Shown here one piece after another: positions 23,936 to 34,329 of a stretch of 64,000 bases of DNA. The translations under genes were made by a program, and so were the position numbers. Under the pieces are notes generated by a model. It made no database searches and was not told the DNA's origin. It saw only the letters and a program-made list of their open reading frames with translations. The DNA comes from Neptunomonas antarctica (lineage in GTDB: Bacteria > Pseudomonadota > Gammaproteobacteria > Pseudomonadales > Balneatricaceae). The DNA is taken from contig NZ_LJSI01000055.1 in NCBI RefSeq assembly GCF_001305295.1, positions 96,323 through 160,322 on the forward strand. Reading direction: 5' to 3'. Numbering within the stretch: position 1 is the stretch's first letter; each line of letters begins with the position of its first letter.

Positions 23936-26900
23936 ATGCTGAGTCGTATCTCTAGATGGGTAGGGTGGGCAATATTAGCCTTGCTGTTGTTAGTCGCTAC
24001 ATTAGTAGGGACGGCCCGGCAGTTTCTTCCCTCTATAGCAGAGCATAAATCTGCCATAGAGTCCTATCTTTCAAATAAGACAGGTATGGCAATTAGTGTA
24101 GGAGGGATTTCTGCACAATGGCAAGGGCGTTACCCTACTTTCTTGTTGCGTGATATTAAAAGCTATTCTGAATCTGCGGTCGGACCTGAGGTTAGTCTTA
24201 GTATCCGGCAGGTGGATGCAGAAATAGATCTGCTGGCTTCATTGGTTTCTCTGATTCCTGTTTTTGCCGTCTTAAATGTCGATCAAACCGATGTGTCTTT
24301 ACGCCAGAAAGAGGGGCGTTGGAGTGTGGACGGAGATCAGTCTGCACCCGAAAATATGTCTGCTTTTGTGCGACAGATTATTAATGTGCTGACACAACAA
24401 CCCGAAGTATCATTTACCAATGCGCGCTTAACACTTTTCCCTGAACAGGGTAAAGCACAACAATTATCCCCAATAACTTTTCGCTTAAACAACGCCGGTG
24501 ATCAGCATCATCTTTACGGCTCTTTAGCATTATCTCTGTCGGGTGCCGGAAAATCACAGGTAGAGTTTGCGATTGAAACAGAAAATCTCCCTTTAGACCC
24601 TTTAGCGGGTGACTACCAGCTATATGCCAAAGTGAGTAATTTAGGGCAGCAGTTACTGAGTCTTGATTTGGTTGACTTACCCTTCAGTATTCAAGAGCTG
24701 GACATGGGGACTGAGCTGTGGGGGCGTTGGCGTAACCATCGTATTGAATCGCTTCAGGGTAAATTACAAATTGATCGATTGTCCTTTGAGGAAGAGTCGT
24801 TAGAGAGTATTTCCGATAGTTCTTTAATATTTACGGTTCAGCCCGGTGACCAGCATTCTCTTTCGCTTCAGCAGTTTCACCTAACGATCACTGATCTGTT
24901 GATACAAAACGGATCCGGTAAATTGGTAGCTCCCTATATATCAGCGGAGTTGGCATTAAATCAAGGAAAGGCTGAATTGCATCAGATTGCTCTTAAGGAG
25001 CTTGATCTGGGGGTGTGGTCTCAATGGTTTAGTGGTAAACCATATTTACCCGAGATTCTTAATGACGCATTACACAAACTGAACCCGCAGGGGTCTCTGA
25101 AAAATCTGACGGTTGTGTGGCCTGATGCAAATGATCTGAGCAAGCTTCAAGGGGAAGCTGATCTCTATCAAGTCAGTGTGGACGATTATTATGGTGCACC
25201 CATTTTAAAGAATGTCTCAGGTCGGCTGGGTTTTACCGAATCGACAGGAGAGATTGATCTTAATAGCGAGAACTTTTCCATGGGGTTTCCTGGCCTGTTT
25301 GCAGAGAACTGGGAATACGCTCGTGCAACAGGGAAGGTGAGTTGGTTAATCGAAGAACGCGTCGGGCATACACGTCCGGTAGTCACCGTGAAAAGCGATC
25401 TGTTGGGTCTGGAAAGCGCGGCATTAAAAGCGGCCGGGCGTTTCAGTATGTATTTGCCACTTGATCGGACGTATCAAACAGAACTGACATTGATGATCGG
25501 TCTGAAAGGGGCTGATGGTCGGCAAGCTTCGTTGTATATTCCGCCTGAGGAAGTTGGCGAATCGCTGCATCGCTGGGTATCAGAAGCGATACAGGGAGGT
25601 ACGGTTAATGATGGTATGTTGGTGCTCAGAGCCGGCACTCGAGCTATGGACGACCGTTTGCCACCCACTGTTCAGCTTTATTTTGATGTGTCGGACGCGA
25701 CTGTAAAATTTCAGCCAGACTGGCCTGTTATTAGCGAGACTGATTTGACGTTGAGTCTGGATCAGGGGGCATTAAGCATTAAGGCCAATCGCGGGCGGTT
25801 GCTTAACAGTCAGGCGAGTATGATCGACGTACAGCTTCCCGCGCATTCAACTAACCTGAGTATTAAAACATCGGTGGCTGGAGAGGCTAAAGATATCCTG
25901 ACGTTGTTACGTACTACGCCGCTGCATGATGCGGTAGGAAAGGGGCTTGATGACTGGTCGCTGACAGGACAGCATAAGACGGATGTTCATGTGGTAGTGC
26001 CATTAGCGGGTAATAAGCAGCCTTTGGTGACAGTGAACTCGCATCTGGAAAATGGGCGCTTTGAAGATAAAACCGCTAACTTGTTGTTTGAAAAAGTAGC
26101 GGGAGATATCGGGTTCTCATCTGAAAAAGGACTTTTCAGTGAGAATATTCGGGCCGTATTGATGAATGCGCCTGTCACTGCACGTATCGAGCCGCTGCCA
26201 AAAACTAAGGATAGCCCTGCACTGACACGCGTATTTATGACAGGAAAGGTGGGGGTGCCTGCTTTGAAAAAGCAGACAGAGCTTTCTTTTCTTGCCAGTG
26301 CAGAGGGCGCCGCCAATATCCGGGCGCGTTTGGATATCTGCTCGGGTTCGCCATTATGCAATAAACTGGTAATTGACTCTGATTTACGCGGCATCTCTAT
26401 TCAGGCTCCTGCTCCTTTGGGGAAAAATGCGGCGGCTACTTTACCGTTGCAGATTGTCGGGCAGTTGGGTATTGCTGAGTCGTTGTGGCGTTATAACCTG
26501 GGAGGCCAGTTACGTGGTGTCACGAAATTGCTGACAGGGGCATCGCGTACGCGTATTGCTTTTGGCGGTAAGCGCCCGCAAGAACCTGCGGAATCGGGTA
26601 TATGGGTTGATGGCAATCTTGATGAGGTTGATTTAGCAGAATTTCAGGCATTTATGGCCCGCAATGGGTGGTGGGATCTTGATAGTCTTGTCGCTTTGCC
26701 GACGGCGAGTCCTTCTAATACACCTGACCAAGAGATTCTTGATCAGGCAGCGCTTAATCAAGGTGAACTGAATCAAGCAGGGCTTTCTCAAGATGGGCTT
26801 AAGCAGCTGGTGTTGAGCATCAAACGCGTCAAAGCCGGCGAGATACAGATCAATGATCTTGACCTGGTTGTCAATACGACGCGTTCAGGTAACACCGTCA

Positions 26901-27934
26901 TTGGCTTCGTCAGCCCCGGTGTAACCGGTGAGATTCGGATGCCGTCACAGCTAGGAAAACCGTATCAAGTGAATCTTGATCATTGGTATCTGAAAAAACC
27001 ATCGATACTCGCGAGCACGACAGAAGGTAATAATGTTTTAGATACCCGCGAATGGCCCTCTGTTGACCTGAGTATAAAAAAACTCTACCTGAACGCTAAA
27101 CCTTTTGGCCAGTGGGCGATGAAGATTCGCCCCGATAGTGTGGGTCAGTTAACGTTAGACAGTATTAGCGGTCAGTATGAGAACTTTGAGATAAAGGGTG
27201 CGGCGGGCTGGCGCTTGTTTGACCGCAAACCAGAGAGCTTTATGAAGATGACTCTGGAAGGAGAAGATTTTGGCAAATTGTTGGCTGATTTCGATTATAA
27301 CGGTGTGCTCGAGTCGGAAACTATTAACATGTCGAGCGATTTCACATGGTCTGGTTACCCGTGGGGGTTTGAGCTGAATCAGCTCAACGGGTCCTTTAAA
27401 ATGCTATTGAAGAAAGGTCGGATTATTGAAACAGGTGAACAAAGTAATATTTTACGCTTATTCGGTATCCTTAATCTTAATACCATTGTGCGACGCTTGA
27501 AGCTTAATTTTACTGATCTTGTCGAAAAAGGCGTGGCATTTGATCGTGTCAGTGCGGATTACTTATTGGATAAAGGCATTGCTTCCAGCCAGGTCCCGCT
27601 GACGTTGTCGGGACCTTCTGCTAATGTGAACATGACAGGACGTATTAACCTGGTTGAGCAAACACTGGATAGTCAGATGGACGTTGTTCTACCGGTCACG
27701 AGTAATCTGCCAATTGCGGCGGTGTTGCTGGGGGCACCACAAATTGCCGGCGCCGTATTTCTGTTGGATAAGCTGATCGGCGATAAATTTGAAAAAGTAT
27801 CGACATTGACCTATCGGCTTAGAGGTTCCTGGGCTGACCCGGATATCAATATCGTTACTCCTGGAAGCGCTTTACCTGAACCTGCGTTACCTGACAATAG
27901 AACGCTGGAGCAGGGCATGGGTGATAAATCATGA
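23936..27934 (+). CDS. yhdP: YhdP-family AsmA-like phospholipid transport protein
   Basis: About 1332 aa, single N-terminal transmembrane helix (WAILALLLLVATLVG) then a very long periplasmic beta-rich body and the family C-terminal block. This family bridges inner and outer membranes and carries phospholipids outward, overlapping with TamB and YdbH. An alternative TTG start at 23918 adds six residues; I prefer the ATG at 23936, which has GGA at a usable distance. A Q/L/N-rich insertion (residues ~935-965, LDQAALNQGELNQ-type) looks like a short degenerate repeat. The 3' end overlaps the nitrilase gene by 4 bp. Confidence 0.93.
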   Translation: MLSRISRWVGWAILALLLLVATLVGTARQFLPSIAEHKSAIESYLSNKTGMAISVGGISAQWQGRYPTFLLRDIKSYSESAVGPEVSLSIRQVDAEIDLLASLVSLIPVFAVLNVDQTDVSLRQKEGRWSVDGDQSAPENMSAFVRQIINVLTQQPEVSFTNARLTLFPEQGKAQQLSPITFRLNNAGDQHHLYGSLALSLSGAGKSQVEFAIETENLPLDPLAGDYQLYAKVSNLGQQLLSLDLVDLPFSIQELDMGTELWGRWRNHRIESLQGKLQIDRLSFEEESLESISDSSLIFTVQPGDQHSLSLQQFHLTITDLLIQNGSGKLVAPYISAELALNQGKAELHQIALKELDLGVWSQWFSGKPYLPEILNDALHKLNPQGSLKNLTVVWPDANDLSKLQGEADLYQVSVDDYYGAPILKNVSGRLGFTESTGEIDLNSENFSMGFPGLFAENWEYARATGKVSWLIEERVGHTRPVVTVKSDLLGLESAALKAAGRFSMYLPLDRTYQTELTLMIGLKGADGRQASLYIPPEEVGESLHRWVSEAIQGGTVNDGMLVLRAGTRAMDDRLPPTVQLYFDVSDATVKFQPDWPVISETDLTLSLDQGALSIKANRGRLLNSQASMIDVQLPAHSTNLSIKTSVAGEAKDILTLLRTTPLHDAVGKGLDDWSLTGQHKTDVHVVVPLAGNKQPLVTVNSHLENGRFEDKTANLLFEKVAGDIGFSSEKGLFSENIRAVLMNAPVTARIEPLPKTKDSPALTRVFMTGKVGVPALKKQTELSFLASAEGAANIRARLDICSGSPLCNKLVIDSDLRGISIQAPAPLGKNAAATLPLQIVGQLGIAESLWRYNLGGQLRGVTKLLTGASRTRIAFGGKRPQEPAESGIWVDGNLDEVDLAEFQAFMARNGWWDLDSLVALPTASPSNTPDQEILDQAALNQGELNQAGLSQDGLKQLVLSIKRVKAGEIQINDLDLVVNTTRSGNTVIGFVSPGVTGEIRMPSQLGKPYQVNLDHWYLKKPSILASTTEGNNVLDTREWPSVDLSIKKLYLNAKPFGQWAMKIRPDSVGQLTLDSISGQYENFEIKGAAGWRLFDRKPESFMKMTLEGEDFGKLLADFDYNGVLESETINMSSDFTWSGYPWGFELNQLNGSFKMLLKKGRIIETGEQSNILRLFGILNLNTIVRRLKLNFTDLVEKGVAFDRVSADYLLDKGIASSQVPLTLSGPSANVNMTGRINLVEQTLDSQMDVVLPVTSNLPIAAVLLGAPQIAGAVFLLDKLIGDKFEKVSTLTYRLRGSWADPDINIVTPGSALPEPALPDNRTLEQGMGDKS

Positions 27935-28740
27935 TGAATGTTGCCGTAATACAGATGGTGTCGGGCGCGGATATTTCAAGTAACTTGAAAGTGGCCGAAC
28001 GGCTGATTCGCGATGCGGTACATAAAGGTGCACGATTGGTGCTTTTGCCTGAGAATTTTGCACTCTTTGATAGTCAGCAGCTCTTCTCTTTCGCTAAACA
28101 GGAAGCAGAGCGCGGCAGTCTGAATATTTGGTTGAGCCATCTTGCTAAGACGTTGAATATTTGGCTGTTCGCAGGCAGTGTTCCGTTAGTATCCGAGATA
28201 GAAGGTTGCCGAAAAGTACGCTCTGCACTGCTGGTCTATAGCCCCTCCGGTGAATTGGTTGCGCGTTATGATAAACGCCATTTATTTGATGTTGACGTCA
28301 GTGATGGTCAGGGTAGCTATCGTGAATCTGCTTTTATTGAGCCGGGAAATGACTTGGTTGTTGTTGAAACAGAGATGGGCCGGGTGGGGTTGAGCATTTG
28401 TTATGATCTGCGTTTTCCTGATCATTTTTGGCGGCTTAGAGAGCAGGGCGCAGATATTATCGTTGTCCCTTCTGCTTTTACGAAAGTGACGGGAGACGCT
28501 CACTGGGAAGTCTTATTACGGGCTCGGGCTATTGAAACTCAGTGCTTTATTCTAGGGGCTAATCAAGGGGGTAGACACAGTCCTACACGTGTAACGTCGG
28601 GGAACTCAATGATTATAGATCCTTGGGGTGAGGTTTTATCGCGATGTGAGCAGGGTGAAGGAGTGGCTATCGCAGAATTAGATAGGGCGCGTTTGAGTAC
28701 GGTGCGTTCAGGTATGTCAGTTTTGTCGCAACGGCGCTAA
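27931..28740 (+). CDS. Nit1-type carbon-nitrogen hydrolase (deaminated glutathione amidase-like)
   Basis: 269 aa nitrilase-superfamily enzyme. The Glu-Lys-Cys triad is visible in LPENFAL, YDKRHLFD and SICYDLRFP. The Nit branch found next to yhdP/tldD hydrolyses deaminated glutathione as metabolite repair. Start overlaps the end of yhdP (ATGATG). tldD, which usually follows, is absent here. Confidence 0.9.
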   Translation: MMNVAVIQMVSGADISSNLKVAERLIRDAVHKGARLVLLPENFALFDSQQLFSFAKQEAERGSLNIWLSHLAKTLNIWLFAGSVPLVSEIEGCRKVRSALLVYSPSGELVARYDKRHLFDVDVSDGQGSYRESAFIEPGNDLVVVETEMGRVGLSICYDLRFPDHFWRLREQGADIIVVPSAFTKVTGDAHWEVLLRARAIETQCFILGANQGGRHSPTRVTSGNSMIIDPWGEVLSRCEQGEGVAIAELDRARLSTVRSGMSVLSQRR

Positions 28741-28759
28741 GCGTCACAGCCAGGATATA

Positions 28760-28793
28760 CAGACCCATAGACAGTCTTTTTTCTATGAGTCTG
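28760..28793. terminator. Hairpin between convergent nit and yjgA
   Basis: CAGACCCATAGA / TCTATGAGTCTG arms (one mismatch) with a T-rich loop, in the 63-bp gap between two convergent genes. A long T run outside the stem is lacking, so efficiency is unsure. Confidence 0.5.
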
Positions 28794-28803
28794 GTCGTTT
28801 AAT

Positions 28804-29340
28804 TTACTGACTCTCTTCTAATTCACGCAAATATTTAAATAGCTTGCGAGCGGCGGCCGGAGGCTTATTCTGCTCTACCTCTTTTTGTGCGTTTCTGATC
28901 AACTGGCGCATGTGCTGAATATCGGTATGTGGGTATTCAGAGATAATTACATCCAGCATGGTACTGTCGGTAGTATTTGCGATTAAACGATCACGCCATT
29001 TTTCCAGTTTGTGAAAAACTTTGTTATGCGCTTCTTTTGTGACATCGAAGCGCTCTATCGCTTCTGCTATCGCTTCACCATCGGCGAAACGCATCAGTTT
29101 GCCAATATACTGCATCTGACGGCGTAGGGCGCTGCGATGAGGCATTCCTTTTGCTTTATCTACGGCGTCGCGCAGCGTTTCTTCAAGCGGTAGTTTGTCG
29201 AGCTGCGCCGGTTTAAGGTCAACCAGGCGTTCACCCAGTGTTTGCAGCGCTTCCACGTCACGTTTTTTCTGTGAGCGACTAATAATATAGTCTTCATCAT
29301 CGTCATCATTTTTAATGTTGTCGAAATTGTCTTCGTTCAT
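28804..29340 (-). CDS. yjgA: YjgA/DarP 50S ribosome assembly factor
   Basis: 178 aa from the ATG at 29340 (MNEDNFDN). Acidic N-terminus then SRSQKKRDVEALQTLGERLVDL, the signature of DUF615/DarP, a late factor in large-subunit assembly. An upstream in-frame extension of 19 residues overlaps mgtE and looks like mgtE C-terminus read in another frame. Starts 4 bp after mgtE. Confidence 0.93.
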   Translation of the reverse strand: MNEDNFDNIKNDDDDEDYIISRSQKKRDVEALQTLGERLVDLKPAQLDKLPLEETLRDAVDKAKGMPHRSALRRQMQYIGKLMRFADGEAIAEAIERFDVTKEAHNKVFHKLEKWRDRLIANTTDSTMLDVIISEYPHTDIQHMRQLIRNAQKEVEQNKPPAAARKLFKYLRELEESQ

Positions 29341-29344
29341 TTTT

Positions 29345-30697
29345 TTATCCGTAGAAGTAGGCAGCAAGACCAAGAAATGCAAAAAAACCCACAACATCTG
29401 TAATGGTTGTCAGTAAAACGCTACCGGCCAGAGCCGGGTCGATTCCCCATGATTTTAGCACTAAGGGGAGTAGGGTGCCGGCCAAAGCCCCAGCAATCAA
29501 GTTAATGATGATGGCTAATCCAATAACCAGGCCAATAGTGGTGTCTTCGAACCAGTAAATTGACACCGCCGATACGACCAGTGCCCATAGTATACCGTTT
29601 AAACCGCCAACCAATAACTCACGATTTAATAACCAGCCGGCATTCGAGCGTTCTACATGCCCTAAGGCCTGACCGCGAATGATTAATGTGAGTGTTTGGC
29701 TACCTGCAATCCCTCCCATGGACGCCACAATAGGCATAAGTACGGCAAGGGCAACGACTTGATTAATGGTATCTTGAAAAATTCCAATAACAGCCGAGGC
29801 GAGCAGCGCTGTCATCAGGTTGATACCTAGCCATACAGCACGACGTCGGGTAGTTTTCATGAGGGGTGCAAATGTGTCTTCGTCGTCATCCAGACCTGCC
29901 ATACTCATCATTGAGTGGTCAGCATCTTCACGGATAACATCGACGACATCATCAATGGTTATTCGGCCTAGCAATTTACCTTTTTTATTAACGACGGGCG
30001 CCGACACCAGATCGTGTTTTGCAAACAATGATGCGACTTCATTGTCAGGCATGTCAGCAGGAATAGGTGCAATACCGGTGTTCATTATTTCACGAACGGT
30101 AATGTTGGGGTCAGAAACCAGTAATTTCGTCAGTGGCAGCATCCCGATATAGGATTCTTTTTTGCGGCTGACGACGAATAAGCTGTCCGTCATCTCAGGT
30201 ATTTCTTTATGTCGCCGAATATAACGTAATACGGTTTCTACTGTAATGTCGGGCCTGATTGTGACGGTATCGGTGTTCATTAAGCCGCCCGCCGTATCTT
30301 CTGGATACGACAGGATAACTTCCAGACGTTCACGATTCTGCTGATCCATGATTTTCAGCAGTTCTTTTGTGACCCGTTCTGGTAATTGCTGTAATACGTC
30401 AGCGACATCATCTGCGTCCAGCGTTTCAGTGATAGCCAGAACACGATTATTGTCCATTTTACTTAAAATATCTGCTTGGATATCATCCGCAAGATACTGT
30501 AAAACTTTACCTTCATTGTTCGGGTTAATCAGGTTCCACAGGATTTCACGCTCTTTTGGAGGCGATTTCTCAAGTAGATGTGCTACTTCGGCAGGGCGCA
30601 GTGAATTATTAAGCGTAAAGCGCACCTGTTGGAAAGCACCACTTCCCAAGGCTCGGTTGAGTTTATCAAGCGCTGTAGATTCATTACGAATATCCAT
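29345..30697 (-). CDS. mgtE: Magnesium transporter MgtE
   Basis: 450 aa: N-terminal helical superfamily domain, two CBS domains (residues ~130-255) that sense Mg2+, then five transmembrane helices including the pore segment (VLMPIVASMGGIAGSQ). The ATG at 30697 has GGGT upstream; an in-frame upstream ATG would add 11 residues. Cotranscribed with yjgA. Confidence 0.94.
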   Translation of the reverse strand: MDIRNESTALDKLNRALGSGAFQQVRFTLNNSLRPAEVAHLLEKSPPKEREILWNLINPNNEGKVLQYLADDIQADILSKMDNNRVLAITETLDADDVADVLQQLPERVTKELLKIMDQQNRERLEVILSYPEDTAGGLMNTDTVTIRPDITVETVLRYIRRHKEIPEMTDSLFVVSRKKESYIGMLPLTKLLVSDPNITVREIMNTGIAPIPADMPDNEVASLFAKHDLVSAPVVNKKGKLLGRITIDDVVDVIREDADHSMMSMAGLDDDEDTFAPLMKTTRRRAVWLGINLMTALLASAVIGIFQDTINQVVALAVLMPIVASMGGIAGSQTLTLIIRGQALGHVERSNAGWLLNRELLVGGLNGILWALVVSAVSIYWFEDTTIGLVIGLAIIINLIAGALAGTLLPLVLKSWGIDPALAGSVLLTTITDVVGFFAFLGLAAYFYG

Positions 30698-30812
30698 AAT
30701 ACCCTTAACTGCGAAAACGCATGGCAACACTGTTTTTTGTTGGCCTAGTATAGCGGATTAAAAATGTCGGATCGGCCGTGGGGCATCAATAATAAAAGTA
30801 ATCAATAAAACG

Positions 30813-31082
30813 TTATTCGTCCTCATCAAACCGGTTGTTGATGAGTGCTTCTATCGCCAGCATTGCATCCTGTTCGTCAATGCCTGTTGCTTTGATCGTG
30901 AGCTCTGTTCCTTTACTGGCTGCCAGCATCATTACGGACATGATGCTTTTTGCGTCGACTTCCCGATCATCTTTAACCAGACGAATGTCAGACGAGAAGC
31001 GTGCAGTAATGTTTATTAACTTTGCCGCTGCCCGAGCATGCAGCCCTAGTTTGTTGATAATAATTATTTTTTGTTCCAGCAT
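30813..31082 (-). CDS. ptsO: Phosphocarrier protein NPr (nitrogen PTS)
   Basis: 89 aa HPr-fold protein. NKLGLHARAAAKL carries the phospho-His. It passes phosphate from PtsP to PtsN in the regulatory nitrogen PTS. Start set at MLEQKIIIINK. The rapZ stop lies just upstream, as in the rpoN-linked cluster of Pseudomonas and enterics. Confidence 0.95.
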   Translation of the reverse strand: MLEQKIIIINKLGLHARAAAKLINITARFSSDIRLVKDDREVDAKSIMSVMMLAASKGTELTIKATGIDEQDAMLAIEALINNRFDEDE

Positions 31083-31113
31083 TACGTTTTTTCTCTGAAA
31101 TGATAAAGAGTAC

Positions 31114-31971
31114 TTAATGCAACTCACGATGCCTGATATTCACATTGTTCATATGTGTTTTGAAATGATTGCCTAATTGCTCTGCGACATAAACTGAGCG
31201 GTGCTGGCCTCCCGTGCATCCTATACCCACCGTGATATAACTGCGATTATTCTGCATAAAATGCGGCAGCCATTTATCAAGGTATTGGCGGATATCCTTA
31301 ATCATTTCAGTCACATCATCTTCCTGGCTGAGGAAGTCGATGACGGGTTGATCCAGACCGGTAAATTTTCTCAGTTCGGCTACCCAGTAGGGGTTAGGCA
31401 GAATCCGCATATCAAAGACCATATCAACATCCATAGGAACACCGTGCTTGAAGCCAAAGGACTCAAACTGTAATGATAATGATTGTTCTTTGCGGTCAGC
31501 AACTCTGAGCTTAATCGTATCACGAAGTTCATAAATTGAGAGACGGGTTGTATCGATCCTCAGGTCGGCAAGATCAGCAATGGGCGCAAGCAGCGTATGT
31601 TCATACTCAATAGAGTCCGGCAAATTACTGATTAACTCGGCCATAGGGTGGCGCCGCCGCGTCGAGCTGTAACGCTTTAGCAGTGTTTCGTGTGAGGCAT
31701 CCAGATAGAGTAATTCAACAGAGATTTGTGGATGCTGTTTAAATTGACGCCAAATGTCAGGAAGCTTTTCCAGATTACTGGATAGGTTTCTGGCATCAAT
31801 ACAGGCGGCAATCCGGGTAAGTTGAGCGTCATCATCCAGCATGTGGTTGATTAAATCAGGAAGCAATTTAGCAGGAAGGTTATCAATGCAATAGAAGCCG
31901 ACATCTTCAAGTGCCTGCAGCGCTGTGCTTTTTCCTGAGCCGGAGCGCCCGCTGATGATGACTAGTTTCAT
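31114..31971 (-). CDS. rapZ: RNase adapter protein RapZ
   Basis: 285 aa. Walker A GRSGSGKST at residue ~8, and the C-terminal block GIGCTGGQHRSVYVAE. In enterics RapZ guides RNase E to the GlmZ sRNA and senses glucosamine-6-phosphate, tuning envelope precursor synthesis. Part of the ptsN-rapZ-ptsO run. Confidence 0.97.
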   Translation of the reverse strand: MKLVIISGRSGSGKSTALQALEDVGFYCIDNLPAKLLPDLINHMLDDDAQLTRIAACIDARNLSSNLEKLPDIWRQFKQHPQISVELLYLDASHETLLKRYSSTRRRHPMAELISNLPDSIEYEHTLLAPIADLADLRIDTTRLSIYELRDTIKLRVADRKEQSLSLQFESFGFKHGVPMDVDMVFDMRILPNPYWVAELRKFTGLDQPVIDFLSQEDDVTEMIKDIRQYLDKWLPHFMQNNRSYITVGIGCTGGQHRSVYVAEQLGNHFKTHMNNVNIRHRELH

Positions 31972-31981
31972 GAATCGAATC

Positions 31982-32440
31982 CTACGTCCGGAACAATTGA
32001 GTGGCGACCTGAAGCAGTTCTTCGGTCGAATGGGTGTTTCTTAGTTTTTCCCTTGCTTCGTTCTGGCTAAATACTTCTGCCAGTGTCCCTAAGGTGCTTA
32101 AGTGCTCATCACACGCTTCTTCGGGAACTAGTAAGAAAAAAAGTAAATCGACAGGGCGGTTATCGATGGCATCGAAGTTGATCGGTTCGGATAAGCAGAT
32201 GAGGGCACCTATCGCTTTCTGGAGTCCGGCAAGGCGGCAGTGTGGAATCGCCACACCTTCGCCTATGCCGGTACTGCCCAGTCGCTCTCTACCAATCAAG
32301 CCGCTGAATACTGCCTCGGCAGTGAGGTCATCATCAGATTCGGCAATAATCTTACTGAAAAATTCGATGATACGTTTTTTGCTGCCTCCTTCAATATTTT
32401 GAAGAACTCGCTCAGGTGATAGCATTGACAAAATGGGCAT
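31982..32440 (-). CDS. ptsN: PTS IIA-like nitrogen regulatory protein PtsN
   Basis: 152 aa EIIA(Ntr). The phosphorylated His is in VAIPHCRL. Final acceptor of the nitrogen PTS, acting on potassium and stress regulators by protein contact. 20 bp after hpf. Confidence 0.96.
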   Translation of the reverse strand: MPILSMLSPERVLQNIEGGSKKRIIEFFSKIIAESDDDLTAEAVFSGLIGRERLGSTGIGEGVAIPHCRLAGLQKAIGALICLSEPINFDAIDNRPVDLLFFLLVPEEACDEHLSTLGTLAEVFSQNEAREKLRNTHSTEELLQVATQLFRT

Positions 32441-32460
32441 GTGATTTCAGTTTTAAAGGG

Positions 32461-32751
32461 TTACTTATGGCTTTTGAGTTTTTCTTTATGTTTGATGATC
32501 TGACGATCTAGCTTATCAAGCAATCCGTCAATAGCCGCATACATATCATCCTGCTCGTTTGTTGCGAAAAGTTCACCCCCGGCAATATGCATATCAGCTT
32601 CTGCTTTCTGACGTTGTTTGTCGACACTCAATGTTACTTGTACGTTGGTAATATTATCAAAGTGTCGCTCAAGTTTCTGAAATTTACTTTGCACATATTT
32701 AGAAAGTGGCTCCGTCAATTCTACATGATGGCCTGTAATATTGATTTGCAT
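32461..32751 (-). CDS. hpf: Ribosome hibernation promoting factor, short form
   Basis: 96 aa, single HPF/RaiA domain (MQINITGHHVELTEPLSKYV). The short form promotes 100S ribosome dimers together with RMF. Lies between rpoN and ptsN, its standard place. Confidence 0.96.
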   Translation of the reverse strand: MQINITGHHVELTEPLSKYVQSKFQKLERHFDNITNVQVTLSVDKQRQKAEADMHIAGGELFATNEQDDMYAAIDGLLDKLDRQIIKHKEKLKSHK

Positions 32752-32796
32752 AGTTATCTCCTCTTAAAAACAACGTGTGTTGTCAGAACATCTTCA

Positions 32797-34290
32797 TTAA
32801 ACCAGACACTTCCTTTCATTAGAAGGAGCAATTCCCATTGCTTCACGGTATTTCGCAATTGTTCGGCGTGCGACTTGAATGCCTTCTTCCTCTAATAGCT
32901 GCGCGATTTTATTATCGCTTAAGGGTTTTACTGAATTTTCGGCGGCAATCATTTTTTTAATGACAGCGCGAATGGCCGTTGAAGACGCTGCGCCCCCATC
33001 ATGAGTGCTTACATGGCTTGAGAAAAAATATTTCAATTCAAAAATGCCGCGGGGAGTGTGCATATATTTTTGCGTGGTTACCCGTGATATTGTTGATTCA
33101 TGCATTTCAACAGCTTCAGCAATGTCGTGTAGCACCATAGGCTTCATGGCTTCTTCGCCGTGATCAAAAAACTCTACCTGGCGTTCAACTATCTGTGTGG
33201 ATACTTTTAGTAATGTGTCGTTACGGCTTTGCAGGCTTTTTATAAACCAGCGAGCTTCCTGTAGATGATTTTTAAGATAGGTATTATCAGCACTGCTGTC
33301 GGCGCGACGAATAAGGTCGGAATAGTTCGTATTGATTTTTAGCTTAGGAGAAGTGTCTGAGTTTAGCCTGACTGTCCAGACACCCTGAAATTTCTCAACA
33401 AAGACATCGGGGATGACATATTCTGCCTGACTGCTGGAGATGGACGAGCCAGGATAGGGATTCAGAGATTGAATCAGGACAATAATGGCTTGTAACTGAG
33501 GCTCTTTCAGCCGCATCTTGCGCAGTAGTTGTTTGTAGTCCCGTGTGCCTAGCAGATGGATATATTGACGGCAAAGTGTCAGTGCCTGCTGAAGTAGCGG
33601 CGTATCAGCAGGAAGTTGACGTAATTGAATACACAAGCACTCGCCTAAGTTTCTGGAAGCTACCCCGGGCGGGTCAAATTGCTGAATGCGGTGTAATACT
33701 GCTTCTATCTCATCCAGTTCTGATTCACTGAATAACTGGGGTTCACTTGCTTTGAAATGTTCGAGAATTTCCTCAGTCGTGCTGCGCAGGTACCCTTCGT
33801 TATCGATACCATCAATAATAGCTTCGGCAATCAATTGGTCGGCAGGACTCATGGGGGTTAAATTTAACTGCCAATTGAGATGATCCTGTAAGGTTTCTTC
33901 TGCTGTATCATTCGATTCGAAGAACGCATCGTCATCACGATAGCTGCTGCTCGTGCCTGACTGATAAGTATCGTCCCAGGACGAGTCGGTCGCCAATTCA
34001 GCAGGAATGCTTTCGTTCCATTGATCTTCGGGCGCGTGATCCGTATTTTCTTCGCTGGCGGTACTGCTCTGAGTTAGATTTTTATCTTCGCTGGGCGTAG
34101 TAATCTCGCGCTGTATTTCTGATTGTTCGTCAGAATCGTCGCTGGTTTCAAGCAGAGGGTTGCTATCCAATGCTTCCTGAATCTCGTGTTGGAGATCAAG
34201 TGTAGACAACTGCAACAAGCGAATCGCCTGTTGTAGTTGTGGGGTCATCGTCAGATGTTGACCCATTTTAAGTTGCAATGATTGCTTCAT
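32797..34290 (-). CDS. rpoN: RNA polymerase sigma-54 factor
   Basis: 497 aa. Gln-rich activator-contact region I ([22 protein letters not shown]), an acidic and Ser-rich region II (~45-125), the core-binding domain, and the C-terminal RpoN box [14 protein letters not shown]. Directs enhancer-dependent promoters. Sits in the conserved lptB-rpoN-hpf-ptsN order. Confidence 0.98.
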   Translation of the reverse strand: MKQSLQLKMGQHLTMTPQLQQAIRLLQLSTLDLQHEIQEALDSNPLLETSDDSDEQSEIQREITTPSEDKNLTQSSTASEENTDHAPEDQWNESIPAELATDSSWDDTYQSGTSSSYRDDDAFFESNDTAEETLQDHLNWQLNLTPMSPADQLIAEAIIDGIDNEGYLRSTTEEILEHFKASEPQLFSESELDEIEAVLHRIQQFDPPGVASRNLGECLCIQLRQLPADTPLLQQALTLCRQYIHLLGTRDYKQLLRKMRLKEPQLQAIIVLIQSLNPYPGSSISSSQAEYVIPDVFVEKFQGVWTVRLNSDTSPKLKINTNYSDLIRRADSSADNTYLKNHLQEARWFIKSLQSRNDTLLKVSTQIVERQVEFFDHGEEAMKPMVLHDIAEAVEMHESTISRVTTQKYMHTPRGIFELKYFFSSHVSTHDGGAASSTAIRAVIKKMIAAENSVKPLSDNKIAQLLEEEGIQVARRTIAKYREAMGIAPSNERKCLV

Positions 34291-34329
34291 ATAATTACAG
34301 CATTACCCCGAAAAGCCTGATCATTTTAC

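Noticed and set aside
29820..30761. Ser-rich plus-strand ORFs opposite mgtE
   Set aside because: Complement of an acidic, helical membrane protein; no start site or homology.
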